64,000 nucleotides of DNA from Parasedimentitalea psychrophila (GTDB taxonomy: Bacteria; Pseudomonadota; Alphaproteobacteria; Rhodobacterales; Rhodobacteraceae). Shown here in pieces: positions 16,119 through 25,504 of this stretch (position 1 is the first letter of the stretch; the number at the start of each line of letters is the position of its first letter). Under the pieces are notes generated by a model, which did no database searches, was not told where the DNA came from, and saw nothing but the letters and a program-made list of their open reading frames with translations. Location of the stretch: contig NZ_CP127247.1 of the NCBI RefSeq assembly GCF_030285785.1, positions 1,263,501 through 1,327,500 on the forward strand. The letters run 5' to 3'. The translations under genes were made by a program, and so were the position numbers.

Positions 16119-19100
16119 TCAGGCCACCATTGCCTCGGCTTTTTTCAAATCCACCGACACCAACTGGCTGACCCCTTGTTCCTGCATGGTAACACCAAAC
16201 AACCGATCCATCCGGGCCATTGTTACCGCGTGGTGAGTGATGATCAAGAACCGGGTCTCGGTTTGGCGGCACATTTCGTCCAGCAGGTCGCAGAACCGGG
16301 TGACATTGGCATCATCCAGCGGCGCGTCGACCTCGTCCAGCACACAGATCGGCGCCGGGTTGGCCAGGAACACCGCAAAGATCAGCGCCAGTGCGGTCAG
16401 CGTCTGCTCGCCCCCGGACAGCAGCGATAGGGTCGACAGCTTCTTGCCCGGCGGCTGACACATGATTTCCAGCCCGGCGTCCAGCGGATCGTCGCTTTCG
16501 ACCATCACAAGGCTGGCCTCACCGCCGCCAAACAGATGCCGGAACAGCGACGAAAAGCTGCCGTTAACCTGTTCAAACGCCGTCAACAGCCGCTGGCGAC
16601 CTTCGCGGTTCAGACTGGCAATCCCGTTGCGTAGGGTCTTTACCGCCTCTTCCAGATCCGATTTCTCAGTGACCAGCGTATCATGTTCTTCCTGTATCTC
16701 GCGGGCGTCTTCCTCGGCCCGCAGGTTGACCGCCCCCAAAGCATCGCGCTGACGTTTGTGGCGGTTCACTTCGGTTTCCAGCACCTCGGCGGCGGGCATC
16801 ACATCGGGATTGGCATCCAATTGGTCCAGCAAGTGCTGCGGCGTCAGCTGCTGATCCTCGGCAATGCGTTCAGCCGCATGAGCCACGGTTTCACGCGCCG
16901 CTTCGCTCAGCGCCTCGGCACGGGCGCGGGCCTCACGGGCTTCTGACGCCAGCCTCTCGGCCTCCCGCTCGGTCTGCACCTTGTCGCGCAGCAACGTTTC
17001 CGCCCCGATCAGCGCGTCACTGGCATGGGCCTTGCGCGCCTCGGCATCCTCGATAGCCTCTGTCAGCTCTTCACGTTTCTCGGCGATCTCAAACGGCACC
17101 GCATTGGCCTCTTCCAGCTCCTCCTGCGAGGTCTCCCGGCGCTCGGCCAGTTCGGTGATGCGGCGGTCTGCACTGTCCAGCCGGTGCTTCCAGCCACTGA
17201 CCTCCTTGGTCACCTGCTGCGCCCGCTTGGTGCGCGCCTCGCCCTCCCGGCGCAGCTCATCATGGGCAGAGCGGTGCGACAGCATGGTGATGCGGGCGGC
17301 TTCAACCGCCTGCTTGATGTCCTCGACACTGACCCTGGCCGTCTCCAGGTCGCCAAGATCCTCCAGCCCCTCTTTCGCCTCGGACAATTGCTCCTGCGCC
17401 GCCTCGGCATCCTCGTCATGGCGCGCCACCGCGATGCCGAGAGTCTCTAACTTGCCCTCTGCCAGGTTGCGGTTGGCCTCTGCCCGGCTCAATGCGCGCG
17501 CACTGTCTGCCACCCGCTGATCCGCGGCGCGGCGGGCCTGACGGGCATCCTGATCGGCCAGGGCAACCTGCTCCAGCTTGCGCACCAACATCTCATGTGC
17601 GGCGCGCGCCCCCTCGGTTCGCGCCCCAACCCGCTCCATGTCCTGTTTCAGCGTTTCCAGCCGGTTCAGCTGCTCCAGGCGCAGCGCCGCCGCACTTGGC
17701 GCGTCTTCAGCCCAGGCCCGGAACCCGTCCCAGCGCCACAGATCACCTTCGAGCGAGACCAGACGCTGACCAGGCTGCAACTGCGGCTGCAGGCGGGGCC
17801 CGATATCGCCGTCAACCAGAGCAATCTGGGCGATCCGCCGCCCCAGCACCTCGGGGCCGGACACATGTCGCGCCAGCGGCTGTGATCCTGCGGGCATCGG
17901 CAGGTCGCGCGCATAGCCCGGCAGTTTCACCCAGCCCGAGGCGCCATCCTCCGCCACCAGCGGCATCCGCAGATCATCCGCCAGCGCCGCCCCCAGCGCC
18001 TTCTCATAGCCCGGCTCGACCTGAAACTGGTCCAGCACCTGGCCGCCCTCGGCGGTGTCGCGTTCCAGCAATTTGGCCAGCGCCGTCACCTCGGCCCGCA
18101 ACGCCCCCAACTCGCCCTCGGCCTCAGAGCGCTGCGCCCGTGCATCCGATTCCCGCGCCTGCGTTTCGCTGCGCAAATCATCCGCCGCTGCCAGCGACTC
18201 TTCGGCCAGCTCCGCAGCCTCGCGGGTCTCTTCCTCGGCCTCGACCGAGGCTTCAAACGCGGCCTCTGCCCGGATCAGAGACTGTTTTGCCTCGTCTACG
18301 GCGGCCCGTGCCCGGTCGCCTTCGCCGATCGCCCGCATCAGGGCGCGGTTGTGATCTTCCACCAATCGCTGCGCCGACTGATGCCGCGCCGCCAGCCGCG
18401 CCACATCTTCGGTCAGCTGCGCCAGATGGTCCTCGTGGCCCTGCAAAACACTGGTGGCATCGCGAGACAGCGTCACCGCCTCGCCCAGACGATCGTCATG
18501 GCCCTCACCGGCCTTGGACAATTCGCGCGCTTCCCATTCCAGCTGCTCAATGGTTTCGCCGGCATCCCGGTTCAGGCCGCTTTCGCGGTCGATATCGCGG
18601 CCCAGCTGCAGCACCCGGTTGGTTAGGGTCTCAATCGCTTGGCGCGCCTGCGCCTCTTGGGCGCCGAGCGCGTCCCGCTGCACCACCAGCCGTTGCAGAA
18701 TGGCGGCGGCAATGGCGTCTTCATCGCGCAACGGCGGCAGTTTACCTTCGGCCTCGCTGCGCTGCTCTACCGCCAGTCGCGCCATCGCCGCTGCCCTGGC
18801 CGCCTGGCTGACACGCGTCCGGTCCACCTGCTCGGCCGCCAGCCGCGCCTCATCGGCCTCGCGCCAGCGGCGATATAGCAACATGCCCTCGGCGCGGCGC
18901 AATTGCGCACCAATGTCACGGTACCGCTGCGCCTGCCGGGCCTGCCGCGCCAGCTGCGCCAGCTGAGCTGCCAGTTGCTCAATCACATCATCGACCCGCA
19001 GCAGATTGGTCTCGGTCCCCTTCAGCTTCAACTCGGCCTCGTGGCGCCGCTGATACAGACCCGAAATCCCCGCCGCCTCCTCCAAAATGCGCCGCCGCGC

Positions 19101-19574
19101 CTTGGGCTTGGCGTTGATCAGCATGGCGATCTGGCCCTGCCCGACCAACGCCGGACTATGCGCCCCGGTCGAGGCATCGGCAAACAGCATCTGCACATCG
19201 CGGGCGCGCACATCCCTGGAGTTAGCCTTATAGGCGCTGCCCACGTCGCGGGTGATCCGGCGCACGATCTCCAGAGTGTCACTGTCGTTAAATCCCGAGG
19301 GCGCCAGCCGATCGGTATTGTCGATCTGCAGGCTGACCTCGGCAAAGTTGCGTGCCCCGCGCGAGGCGGCACCGGCAAAAATCACGTCTTCCATACCGCC
19401 GCCGCGCATCGACTTGGGGCGGTTCTCGCCCATCACCCAGCGCAGCGCCTCAAGCAGATTGGACTTGCCACAGCCATTGGGCCCGACCACGCCGGTCAAC
19501 CCGTCCGAGATGATCAGATCGGTGGGATCCACAAAGCTCTTGAAGCCGGTCAGCCTGAGTTTGGAAAAGCGCAA
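16119..19574 (-). CDS. smc: Chromosome segregation ATPase SMC
   Basis: An 1151-residue SMC protein. The N-terminal head carries Walker A GPNGCGKSN (residues 31-39). Two long coiled coils flank a hinge around residues 510-640 (GYEKALGAALADDLRMPL and following), and the C-terminal head holds the signature LLSGGEQTLTALALIFA and Walker B PICVLDEVDAPLDDANV. It is complete. With ScpA/ScpB, not present here, it compacts and separates daughter chromosomes. Long plus-strand ORFs antisense to it arise from its high GC content and are not genes. Confidence 0.97.
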   Translation of the reverse strand: MRFSKLRLTGFKSFVDPTDLIISDGLTGVVGPNGCGKSNLLEALRWVMGENRPKSMRGGGMEDVIFAGAASRGARNFAEVSLQIDNTDRLAPSGFNDSDTLEIVRRITRDVGSAYKANSRDVRARDVQMLFADASTGAHSPALVGQGQIAMLINAKPKARRRILEEAAGISGLYQRRHEAELKLKGTETNLLRVDDVIEQLAAQLAQLARQARQAQRYRDIGAQLRRAEGMLLYRRWREADEARLAAEQVDRTRVSQAARAAAMARLAVEQRSEAEGKLPPLRDEDAIAAAILQRLVVQRDALGAQEAQARQAIETLTNRVLQLGRDIDRESGLNRDAGETIEQLEWEARELSKAGEGHDDRLGEAVTLSRDATSVLQGHEDHLAQLTEDVARLAARHQSAQRLVEDHNRALMRAIGEGDRARAAVDEAKQSLIRAEAAFEASVEAEEETREAAELAEESLAAADDLRSETQARESDARAQRSEAEGELGALRAEVTALAKLLERDTAEGGQVLDQFQVEPGYEKALGAALADDLRMPLVAEDGASGWVKLPGYARDLPMPAGSQPLARHVSGPEVLGRRIAQIALVDGDIGPRLQPQLQPGQRLVSLEGDLWRWDGFRAWAEDAPSAAALRLEQLNRLETLKQDMERVGARTEGARAAHEMLVRKLEQVALADQDARQARRAADQRVADSARALSRAEANRNLAEGKLETLGIAVARHDEDAEAAQEQLSEAKEGLEDLGDLETARVSVEDIKQAVEAARITMLSHRSAHDELRREGEARTKRAQQVTKEVSGWKHRLDSADRRITELAERRETSQEELEEANAVPFEIAEKREELTEAIEDAEARKAHASDALIGAETLLRDKVQTEREAERLASEAREARARAEALSEAARETVAHAAERIAEDQQLTPQHLLDQLDANPDVMPAAEVLETEVNRHKRQRDALGAVNLRAEEDAREIQEEHDTLVTEKSDLEEAVKTLRNGIASLNREGRQRLLTAFEQVNGSFSSLFRHLFGGGEASLVMVESDDPLDAGLEIMCQPPGKKLSTLSLLSGGEQTLTALALIFAVFLANPAPICVLDEVDAPLDDANVTRFCDLLDEMCRQTETRFLIITHHAVTMARMDRLFGVTMQEQGVSQLVSVDLKKAEAMVA

Positions 19575-19702
19575 AACCGCCCCTTTTTGATTCCGTCTGC
19601 CGGAAAGCTGAGCAATTCAAGTCAATTGTGTCAATGATGTTGCCCCACAATCCGGCAACCCCGACCAGATCCACCACCGTATGTTGCGCAACTGGGATAG
19701 TT

Positions 19703-20101
19703 TCAGTGCAAAGGCGAACAGGCGTAGGCCGCAAAACCACCCCCCCGCCGGGCTTCAAGCCACTGCACAACGTCGCCACAGCCATAGTCGGTCCGCATCG
19801 CAATCAGCGTTGCATCGCGACACTGCAGAACCCCGGTCAGAACCGCCTGATCCCCCAGCACCCCGGTCACCTGACAACCGCTCACCTGCGCCATGGCAAA
19901 CCCCGCCCGCGCCTGCAACGGCCCCAGCCGGGGCGCGTATTGTGGATTGATGCGGATCGCCTCGGCCAGATTGCCGCGCAGCCTGATGTCAAAGGTACTG
20001 CCATCCACCGTCAGTCGCAGCGGATCGACCCCGCGAAAATGCCGGGTCTCGGTGGCACAACTGGCCAATAGGCAAAGGCTCATAACGACAGACAGGCGCA
20101 T
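19703..20101 (-). CDS. Putative lipoprotein, unknown function
   Basis: A 132-residue protein with a short signal peptide ending in the lipobox LLASC (Cys15), so it should be acylated and anchored to a membrane. The mature part is small and beta-rich in prediction (FDIRLRGNLAEAIRINPQYAP, VSGCQVTGVLGDQAVLTGVLQC) with three or four cysteines after the lipid Cys. I recognise no family. It lies upstream of smc in the same direction with a 128-base gap that may hold the smc promoter. Confidence 0.7.
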   Translation of the reverse strand: MRLSVVMSLCLLASCATETRHFRGVDPLRLTVDGSTFDIRLRGNLAEAIRINPQYAPRLGPLQARAGFAMAQVSGCQVTGVLGDQAVLTGVLQCRDATLIAMRTDYGCGDVVQWLEARRGGGFAAYACSPLH

Positions 20102-20165
20102 AACAGGTTCCCTCTGCCACAGGATCTCGCAACTTGGTTACTAATTCCCTACTGAACCGCTGCGC

Positions 20166-21374
20166 CTATGCGCCGCGCATCACCTGCCCCAGCAACCTGA
20201 TCCCTTGGTTGATCTGCGCCTCATTCGAGCAAGAGAAGCTGAGCCGGATGGTGTTTCCACCGGATTTGTCGGCAAAAAACGCAACGCCCGGAACAAAAGC
20301 AACCCCGACACTGTCAAGTGACCGCTCCAGCAATTCGGCCCCATTGATACCGGCAGGCAGGGTCAGCCAGATAAACATGCCGCCCTCTGGGCGCGTCCAG
20401 GTCACACTTTCGGGCATGTGTATTTGCAACGCCTCCAACATCACATCCCGCCGATGTTGGTAGGCGCCCCGCAGGGTTTCCACATGGCTGTCGAATATGC
20501 GCGAGGCCACGTCATGCACCGCCATCTGGTTCAAGGTCGCCGTATGCAGGTCCGCGGCCTGCTTCATCAACACCAGTTGCGAGATCACCGGCTTGGCCGC
20601 CACAACCCATCCCAGCCGCAGCCCCGGCGACAGAGTTTTTGAAAACGAGCCGCAAAAGATCGTCCGGCAGTGCTCGATGGATCCCTTCCGGGCGATTTCC
20701 GTGGCCAAAATGGGCGGCACGGCTTCGCCATCATAGCGCAGGGACTGATAGGCCGCGTCTTCAACAACCGCACAGCCCAGTTCCTCGGCCAGGTCCAGCA
20801 GTGCATCACGCCCCTGCTGATCCAGCGTCTCCCCGGTCGGATTGGCAAAATCCGCCGACAAATAGGCCAGTTTCACTTGCCCGCCTGCAGCCTCAGCGCC
20901 GGTGGCATAGCTGGTTGCAGTGCGATTGCCGGTCACACTCAGCTGGTCATATCGCGGCTCATAGGCATTAAACGCCGCCAGCGCGCCCAGATAGGTCGGC
21001 CAGCCCACCAGTGCGGTATCGCCGGGCGACAGGAACAGCTTGCCCAGATAATCCAGTGCCTGTTGTGACCCCGAGGTGATCAGAATGTTGTCCACGCTGC
21101 AGGGAACGCCAATCTTGGCCATCTCGCCCACAATCCATTCGCGCAGAGGCAGGTACCCTTCGCTAACCGAGTACTGCAGCGATTGCGCCTGCTGATCCGG
21201 CGCCAATCCCCTGGCAAATGCCGCAGCGAACTGTTGTGCCGGGAACAATGCCGGATCAGGAATACCACCAGCAAAGGAAATCAGTCCCGGTCTATCCAGC
21301 AGTTTCAGCAACTCGCGAATTTCCGACGCCGTCATCCGCGACGCACGGCTGGCAAAGATTTGAGGCAATGTCAT
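20166..21374 (-). CDS. PLP-dependent aminotransferase, class I/II (LysN/MocR-like catalytic domain)
   Basis: A 402-residue fold-type I aminotransferase starting MTLPQIFASRASRMTASEIRELL. Key features are ISFAGGIPDPALFP, TSGSQQALDYLGKLFL for the cofactor phosphate, ADFANPTGETL, VVEDAAYQSLRYDG and the PLP Lys in CGSFSKTLSPGLRLGW, with the final Arg in GNTIRLSFS. The pattern matches the 2-aminoadipate/multi-substrate group related to MocR regulators but without the DNA-binding domain. It probably transaminates an amino or keto acid with a large side chain. The divergent FCD-type regulator at 21543 is a likely controller. Confidence 0.87.
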   Translation of the reverse strand: MTLPQIFASRASRMTASEIRELLKLLDRPGLISFAGGIPDPALFPAQQFAAAFARGLAPDQQAQSLQYSVSEGYLPLREWIVGEMAKIGVPCSVDNILITSGSQQALDYLGKLFLSPGDTALVGWPTYLGALAAFNAYEPRYDQLSVTGNRTATSYATGAEAAGGQVKLAYLSADFANPTGETLDQQGRDALLDLAEELGCAVVEDAAYQSLRYDGEAVPPILATEIARKGSIEHCRTIFCGSFSKTLSPGLRLGWVVAAKPVISQLVLMKQAADLHTATLNQMAVHDVASRIFDSHVETLRGAYQHRRDVMLEALQIHMPESVTWTRPEGGMFIWLTLPAGINGAELLERSLDSVGVAFVPGVAFFADKSGGNTIRLSFSCSNEAQINQGIRLLGQVMRGA

Positions 21375-21504
21375 GCTGTCTCCTAAAGGTTGGCTTCACT
21401 ATCAAGCTAAGGATCTTGCAAATAGAGTCAACAATGCTGACCTAATGTTTCAATCTTCGTGATCCAGTCGACCGTTCCATCCACTTGCGAGTTCGCGCTA
21501 AGCG

Positions 21505-21523
21505 TGGTCAAATGATTTGGCCA
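21505..21523. promoter_or_regulatory. Candidate operator for the GntR/FCD regulator
   Basis: A 9-1-9 inverted repeat with one mismatch, TGGTCAAAT-G-ATTTGGCCA, lies 20 bases before the regulator ATG in the gap between it and the divergent aminotransferase. TGGT...CCA half-sites are characteristic of FadR/PdhR-type operators, so autoregulation and control of the aminotransferase are plausible. Confidence 0.55.
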
Positions 21524-21542
21524 ATTCAACCCGAGTGCCCAA

Positions 21543-22325
21543 ATGCCCTTTCAAAAAATCCAGCCTGAAAAACTCTCGACCTCGGTTGTGCGCCAGATTG
21601 AACAGTTGATCCTGCGTGGAATTCTGTCACCGGGTGAGCGGCTGCCAGCCGAGCGCGAGCTGGCAGACCGGCTGGGCGTCTCCCGCCCCTCGCTGCGCGA
21701 CGCCATCTCTGAGTTGCAGACCCGCGGTCTGCTCTGCGCCCGGGCCGGCTCCGGGGTGTTCATCGCCGACATGCTAGGCTCGGCGTTTTCGCCCGCCCTG
21801 ATCCAGCTGTTCTCCAGTCACCACGAGGCGGTGTTCGACTATCTGTCGTTTCGCCGCGACATGGAGGGTCTGGCCGCGGAACGCGCCGCGCGACTGGGAT
21901 CGGACTATGACCTTCAGGTCATACAGACCTGTTTTGACAAGATGGAGGCGGAGCAGTCTCCCGCGCCCGCTCCGTCACTGTCGGAAGCGGATTCCGACCT
22001 GGACGCGCAGTTCCATTCCGCCATCATCGACGCCAGCCACAACGTGGTGATGCTGCACATGATGCGCTCAATGTTCGACCTGCTGCGCCAGGGCGTGTTC
22101 TACAACCGCAAGATCATGTTCCACCAGCACACCTCGCGCGGAGTGCTGCTGGACCAACACCGCGCCATCAATGCGGCGCTACAGGCCCGCGACCCTGCCG
22201 CCGCCCGCGCCGCCGTCGAGGCCCATATGGATTATGTGAAACAGTCGCTGACAGATCATCAAAAAGCCGAACGCAATGCCGCCGTGGCGCAATTGCGGCT
22301 ACAGCACGAGGCCGAGAAGCAGTGA
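21543..22325 (+). CDS. GntR-family regulator, FadR/FCD (PdhR-like) type
   Basis: A 260-residue repressor. Residues 1-75 form the winged helix-turn-helix (VVRQIEQLILRGILSPGERLP, ERELADRLGVSRPSLRDAIS, GLLCARAGSGVFIA). The rest is a helical FCD effector domain with metal-ligand candidates D and H in DLDAQFHSAIIDASHN and HRAINAALQARDP. The family senses small carboxylates (pyruvate, lactate, glycolate). The DNA-binding helix matches PdhR/LldR types. It is divergent from an aminotransferase with a good palindromic operator between them. The ligand is not predictable. Confidence 0.9.
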   Translation: MPFQKIQPEKLSTSVVRQIEQLILRGILSPGERLPAERELADRLGVSRPSLRDAISELQTRGLLCARAGSGVFIADMLGSAFSPALIQLFSSHHEAVFDYLSFRRDMEGLAAERAARLGSDYDLQVIQTCFDKMEAEQSPAPAPSLSEADSDLDAQFHSAIIDASHNVVMLHMMRSMFDLLRQGVFYNRKIMFHQHTSRGVLLDQHRAINAALQARDPAAARAAVEAHMDYVKQSLTDHQKAERNAAVAQLRLQHEAEKQ

Positions 22326-22330
22326 TCCGC

Positions 22331-22354
22331 GGTGCGTGCCAGCACGCACCCTAC
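22331..22354. repeat. Dispersed palindrome, family A copy 2
   Basis: The GTAG end is on the right here (as CTAC), i.e. inverted with respect to copy 1. It starts six bases after the regulator stop codon and lies on the left of the orphan gene 22387-23019, whose other side carries copy 3 in the opposite orientation. Confidence 0.85.
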
Positions 22355-22386
22355 GCAGGCTCGCTCGCAATCAGATGATCCAGATG

Positions 22387-23019
22387 TCAGTGAACCGCGA
22401 TGACCTTGCACTTGCGGAACTTGAACAACCGGCAATACCCGCCGTCACATAGTGACTGCTTCAACGGGTCACTAAAGAACACAGCCCCACGCAGCCTAGA
22501 ATCATACCAGAAATCCAAACCATCAAGATCCCTCGGCGCAATGGCGATATCGCCATCTTTCAATTCCCAGGGCACCCCCCAGACGTCGGGCGGCGGCGGA
22601 TTAGGTTGCTGCCGGGTTACAGGATACCCTCTAAGCCCTTCACTTTCTTCCGGGACAAGAAACTGCAGCGTCTCCCAGCCGGCAAAAATAGAGAATGTGT
22701 GGTCAACTAGGGTCATTCGATCATAGAGAAACAGCTGAGCCGGGCATATCCAAGAAGAGCCAAGGTTAAATTTCCGAAAAATTGCCTCTAGCGGCGGCGA
22801 AATCTTTGTTCCCCCGCCTCCGTCGAACAGATCTGGGAATTTTTTGGTGAAGGTCTGATCTTTGTACATGGCATAGATCCGGATCGGCAAATCCGCTTGA
22901 GCTGGCTTTTCCCCCTTACCGATTGTCACCCACGCAGGCTCTTCTCGGTCAATATCTGTACCGATCACGAGGTTCGAGTTGTTCAAAACATTCGAAACCC
23001 AAATGTCATCTTCAGCCAT
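22387..23019 (-). CDS. Orphan hypothetical protein, possibly immunity-like
   Basis: A 210-residue soluble protein. GAGGAG precedes the ATG at 23019 (a GTG two codons upstream is too close). The C-terminal part, GLDFWYDSRLRGAVFFSDPLKQSL followed by LFKFRKCKVIAVH, resembles the tail of Imm11-like immunity proteins, a weak impression only. A Pro-rich stretch (QQPNPPPPDVWG) sits mid-protein. Base composition dips: 22981-23040 has 22 G/C in 60. It lies between two inverted copies of palindrome A, unlike its neighbours, suggesting acquisition. No toxin gene is adjacent. Confidence 0.65.
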   Translation of the reverse strand: MAEDDIWVSNVLNNSNLVIGTDIDREEPAWVTIGKGEKPAQADLPIRIYAMYKDQTFTKKFPDLFDGGGGTKISPPLEAIFRKFNLGSSWICPAQLFLYDRMTLVDHTFSIFAGWETLQFLVPEESEGLRGYPVTRQQPNPPPPDVWGVPWELKDGDIAIAPRDLDGLDFWYDSRLRGAVFFSDPLKQSLCDGGYCRLFKFRKCKVIAVH

Positions 23020-23085
23020 AATCACTCCTCAAAATTCTCAACTCCCTCCGGCCTCTCAAATACCAAACCAGACAGCACAACCAGC

Positions 23086-23109
23086 GTAGGGTGTGTGCTT
23101 GCACGCACC
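23086..23109. repeat. Dispersed palindrome, family A copy 3
   Basis: Variant with T for C in the left arm (GGTGTGTGC, right arm GCACGCACC), GTAG on the left. With copy 2 it brackets the orphan gene in inverted orientation. It lies 16 bases before the ATP synthase operon terminator. Confidence 0.85.
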
Positions 23110-23124
23110 ACCCCCCCGAACAGC

Positions 23125-23154
23125 AAAAGACCCGAGCCAAGGCCCGGGTCTTTT
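23125..23154. terminator. Intrinsic terminator of the F0 operon (bidirectional)
   Basis: A 10-bp stem AAAAGACCCG / CGGGTCTTTT with a GC-rich interior and T-runs on both strands lies 25 bases after the atpF stop codon. It should end the minus-strand atpI-B-E-X-F transcript. Confidence 0.9.
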
Positions 23155-23178
23155 AAAACTCAACAAATACAACAAAGC

Positions 23179-23739
23179 TTAGTGCAGCTTTGTCTCCACA
23201 TCCGAAATGGCGGCGTCGATCAGCTTGTTGGCTTCGGTCGCTGTCATTTGCTTGGCGATCACCAGATCTGCTGCCGCGATGGCAATCGAGATTGCCTGAT
23301 CGCGAACGTCCTTGACCGCAGCATCCCTAGCCGAGATGATCTGGTCTTCGGCTGAGGCCAAACGGCGCGCAATCGAAGATTCCAGATCGGCTTTGGCCTG
23401 ATCCGCCGCCGCAGAGGCATCGACGCGAGCGGCCGCAACGATGCGGTCTGCCTGCTCCTGAACCTCTTTGTGCTTACGCTCGTAAGACGCCAGAAGGGTC
23501 TGGGCCTCTTCACGCAGCGCCCGGGCGTCGTCCAGATCCGACTGGATGCCAGCAGCGCGGCTGTCCAACTGGCCACCCAGCATGCTGGGGACCTTAGCGT
23601 ACAGCAGGATGCCGACAAACAGCAGGAAGCCAAGCAACACAACAAAGTTGGTGTTGCTCATCGACAAGAATGGACCCGATGCAGCCAGCGCCGGGCTGGC
23701 GGCGCCAAATGTCAGGGCAAGAGCAATTACATTACGCAT
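23179..23739 (-). CDS. atpF: ATP synthase F0 subunit b
   Basis: A 186-residue protein with a cleavable-looking N-terminal segment ([19 protein letters not shown]), a membrane helix ([21 protein letters not shown]) and a long charged helix to the C-terminus (about residues 60-185), the peripheral stalk. It pairs with b' (atpX) to connect F0 to F1. The N-terminal [11 protein letters not shown] extension before the anchor is common in Rhodobacteraceae b subunits. It is the last gene of the F0 operon, four bases after atpX. Confidence 0.95.
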   Translation of the reverse strand: MRNVIALALTFGAASPALAASGPFLSMSNTNFVVLLGFLLFVGILLYAKVPSMLGGQLDSRAAGIQSDLDDARALREEAQTLLASYERKHKEVQEQADRIVAAARVDASAAADQAKADLESSIARRLASAEDQIISARDAAVKDVRDQAISIAIAAADLVIAKQMTATEANKLIDAAISDVETKLH

Positions 23740-23743
23740 AGTC

Positions 23744-24298
23744 TTATCCTTTCATCCGGTCAGAAACCGCAGCCGCAATAGCTTTGGCATCACTTTTGCC
23801 GCCCATTGCAGCCACAACTTCGGCCGCAGTGTCAGAGGCAACAATCTTGATGCTATCAAGTGCACCGGCCTTGATCTCGGCAATGGCTTTCTCGGACTCG
23901 GCTGCCTTGGCAGAGATTTCCACATCCGCTTTGGCAATCGCTTCGTCCAGCTCGGTCTGAATTTCAGCCCGGGCTTCGCCAGCAATACGCTGTGCCTCGG
24001 CACGGGCATCCGCCAGCGCCTTGTTGTAAATATTCTCAGCCTCAACCGCCTTGGCTTTGAGAGCCTCAGCCGCCGCGATGTCATTGGTGATGGTGCCCTG
24101 ACGCTCGGTCAGAACGGCCGCAATACGCGGCAGCGCCACGCGCGACAGGATAAGATAGATTGCGACCAGCGCAACCGCGAGCCAGAAAATCTGGTTCGAA
24201 AAAGTAGAAAAGTCCAGCTGCGGCATGCCCGGAGCGGACCCATGTGCGGCGTCGGTTGCAGCCTGTGCTACCTCAGCTGCGTTTGTCTCAGTTGACAT
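23744..24298 (-). CDS. atpX: ATP synthase F0 subunit b'
   Basis: A 184-residue paralogue of b, typical of photosynthetic and related alphaproteobacteria. A hydrophilic N-terminal segment (residues 1-35) is followed by [30 protein letters not shown]-type anchor sequence and a long Ala/Glu-rich helix. It forms a heterodimeric stator with AtpF. GAGGACG precedes the start. Some annotations call it atpG or atpF2. Confidence 0.93.
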   Translation of the reverse strand: MSTETNAAEVAQAATDAAHGSAPGMPQLDFSTFSNQIFWLAVALVAIYLILSRVALPRIAAVLTERQGTITNDIAAAEALKAKAVEAENIYNKALADARAEAQRIAGEARAEIQTELDEAIAKADVEISAKAAESEKAIAEIKAGALDSIKIVASDTAAEVVAAMGGKSDAKAIAAAVSDRMKG

Positions 24299-24383
24299 GT
24301 CGTCCTCCTAGGGAACTTGCCGTTACATCGGGCAGTATGAAATTCACACTGCCCGACCGTAAGGATTTAGGTTCCGAAGAGTC

Positions 24384-24620
24384 TTAGACCGCAAACATCA
24401 GCAGCAGAGCGACCAGGAACGAGAAGATGCCCAGGGCTTCTGCAAAGGCGATGCCGATGAACAGAGTGGCGGTTTGGCCGGCGGCTGCCGACGGGTTGCG
24501 CAATGCGCCAGCCAGGAAGTTGCCAGCAACGTGGCCAACACCGATTGCGGCTGCGCCGGAACCGATTGCTGCCAGGCCTGCGCCGATGAACTGTCCCATT
24601 TCTGCGATATTGCCTTCCAT
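24384..24620 (-). CDS. atpE: ATP synthase F0 subunit c
   Basis: The 78-residue proteolipid of the rotary c-ring: two helices joined by a polar loop ([13 protein letters not shown]). The proton-carrying carboxylate is E61 ([14 protein letters not shown]). The first helix has the packed glycine pattern [19 protein letters not shown]. The 85-base gap to atpX is longer than elsewhere in the operon, which fits the need to make many more c subunits through distinct mRNA stability or initiation. Confidence 0.97.
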   Translation of the reverse strand: MEGNIAEMGQFIGAGLAAIGSGAAAIGVGHVAGNFLAGALRNPSAAAGQTATLFIGIAFAEALGIFSFLVALLLMFAV

Positions 24621-24700
24621 AGTGTATTCTCCTTACGATGGAATGAGTGATGAGGTTCAGATGAACAGGATGCTCACCCGGTAAACTTTCAAATCCTGCC

Positions 24701-25504
24701 TTAGTGGCTCGGGTGCAATGCATCCTTCAGATACACACAGGTCAGGATAGTGAAGACATAGGCCTGGATAAAGGCCACCAGGACCTCCAGGGCGTAAACT
24801 GCGGTGATCGCAAAGATCGGCAGGAAGCTGAACAGTCCCAGTGCGCCAGCAAATCCGGCGAACACTTTCAGAACCGCGTGGCCCGCCATGATGTTGCCGC
24901 CCAAACGAATGGAATGGCTCACGGGGCGCACAAAATACGAGATCAGCTCGATCACGGCCAGGATCGGACGCAGCGCCAGTGGCGCACTGGAGACCCAGAA
25001 CAGACCCAGAAACGCGGTGCCGTTCTTGACAAAGCCCAGAACAGTCACGGTCAGGAACACCAGCAGCGCCAACACTGCGGTTACCGCGATATGCGAGGTG
25101 GTTGCGAAGCTCATGGGCAACAGGCCCAAGGCGTTGGACATCACGATGAACATGAACAGGGTCATGATATAGGGGAAGAACTTGACGCCGTCTTTGCCAG
25201 CCACGTCTTCGACCATCTTGTAGACAAAGCCATAGGCCAGTTCGGCGATCGACTGGCCACGCGATGGCACAATGGCGCGGCGCGACGAGCCCAGCACCAT
25301 CAGCGCAAACACCGCAGCAACCGCCAGAAGCAACCAAAGGGTCATGTTTGTTGGGGTGTACCAGGAAATCTCACCGTGGCCGAACAGCGGCTGCACGATG
25401 AACTGGTCCATTGGATGAATGGCAAGTGCGGCGGTCTCAGGTGCAAAGAACACACCAGAAATAAGGGCCAGTCCCACCATTGCGAAAAAGAAAATCTTGC
25501 CCAT
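24701..25504 (-). CDS. atpB: ATP synthase F0 subunit a
   Basis: A 267-residue membrane protein forming the proton half-channels against the c-ring. The essential Arg is in [14 protein letters not shown], and [17 protein letters not shown] and [15 protein letters not shown] are the conserved helices. A hydrophobic N-terminal stretch ([19 protein letters not shown]) precedes the mature [16 protein letters not shown]. Its start codon shares one base with the atpI stop, so translation is coupled. Confidence 0.95.
   Translation of the reverse strand: MGKIFFFAMVGLALISGVFFAPETAALAIHPMDQFIVQPLFGHGEISWYTPTNMTLWLLLAVAAVFALMVLGSSRRAIVPSRGQSIAELAYGFVYKMVEDVAGKDGVKFFPYIMTLFMFIVMSNALGLLPMSFATTSHIAVTAVLALLVFLTVTVLGFVKNGTAFLGLFWVSSAPLALRPILAVIELISYFVRPVSHSIRLGGNIMAGHAVLKVFAGFAGALGLFSFLPIFAITAVYALEVLVAFIQAYVFTILTCVYLKDALHPSH

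Noticed and set aside
17492-18811. 439-codon plus-strand frame antisense to smc
   Set aside because: Pro/Arg/Ala-rich, no start context, entirely inside a well-supported smc coding region.
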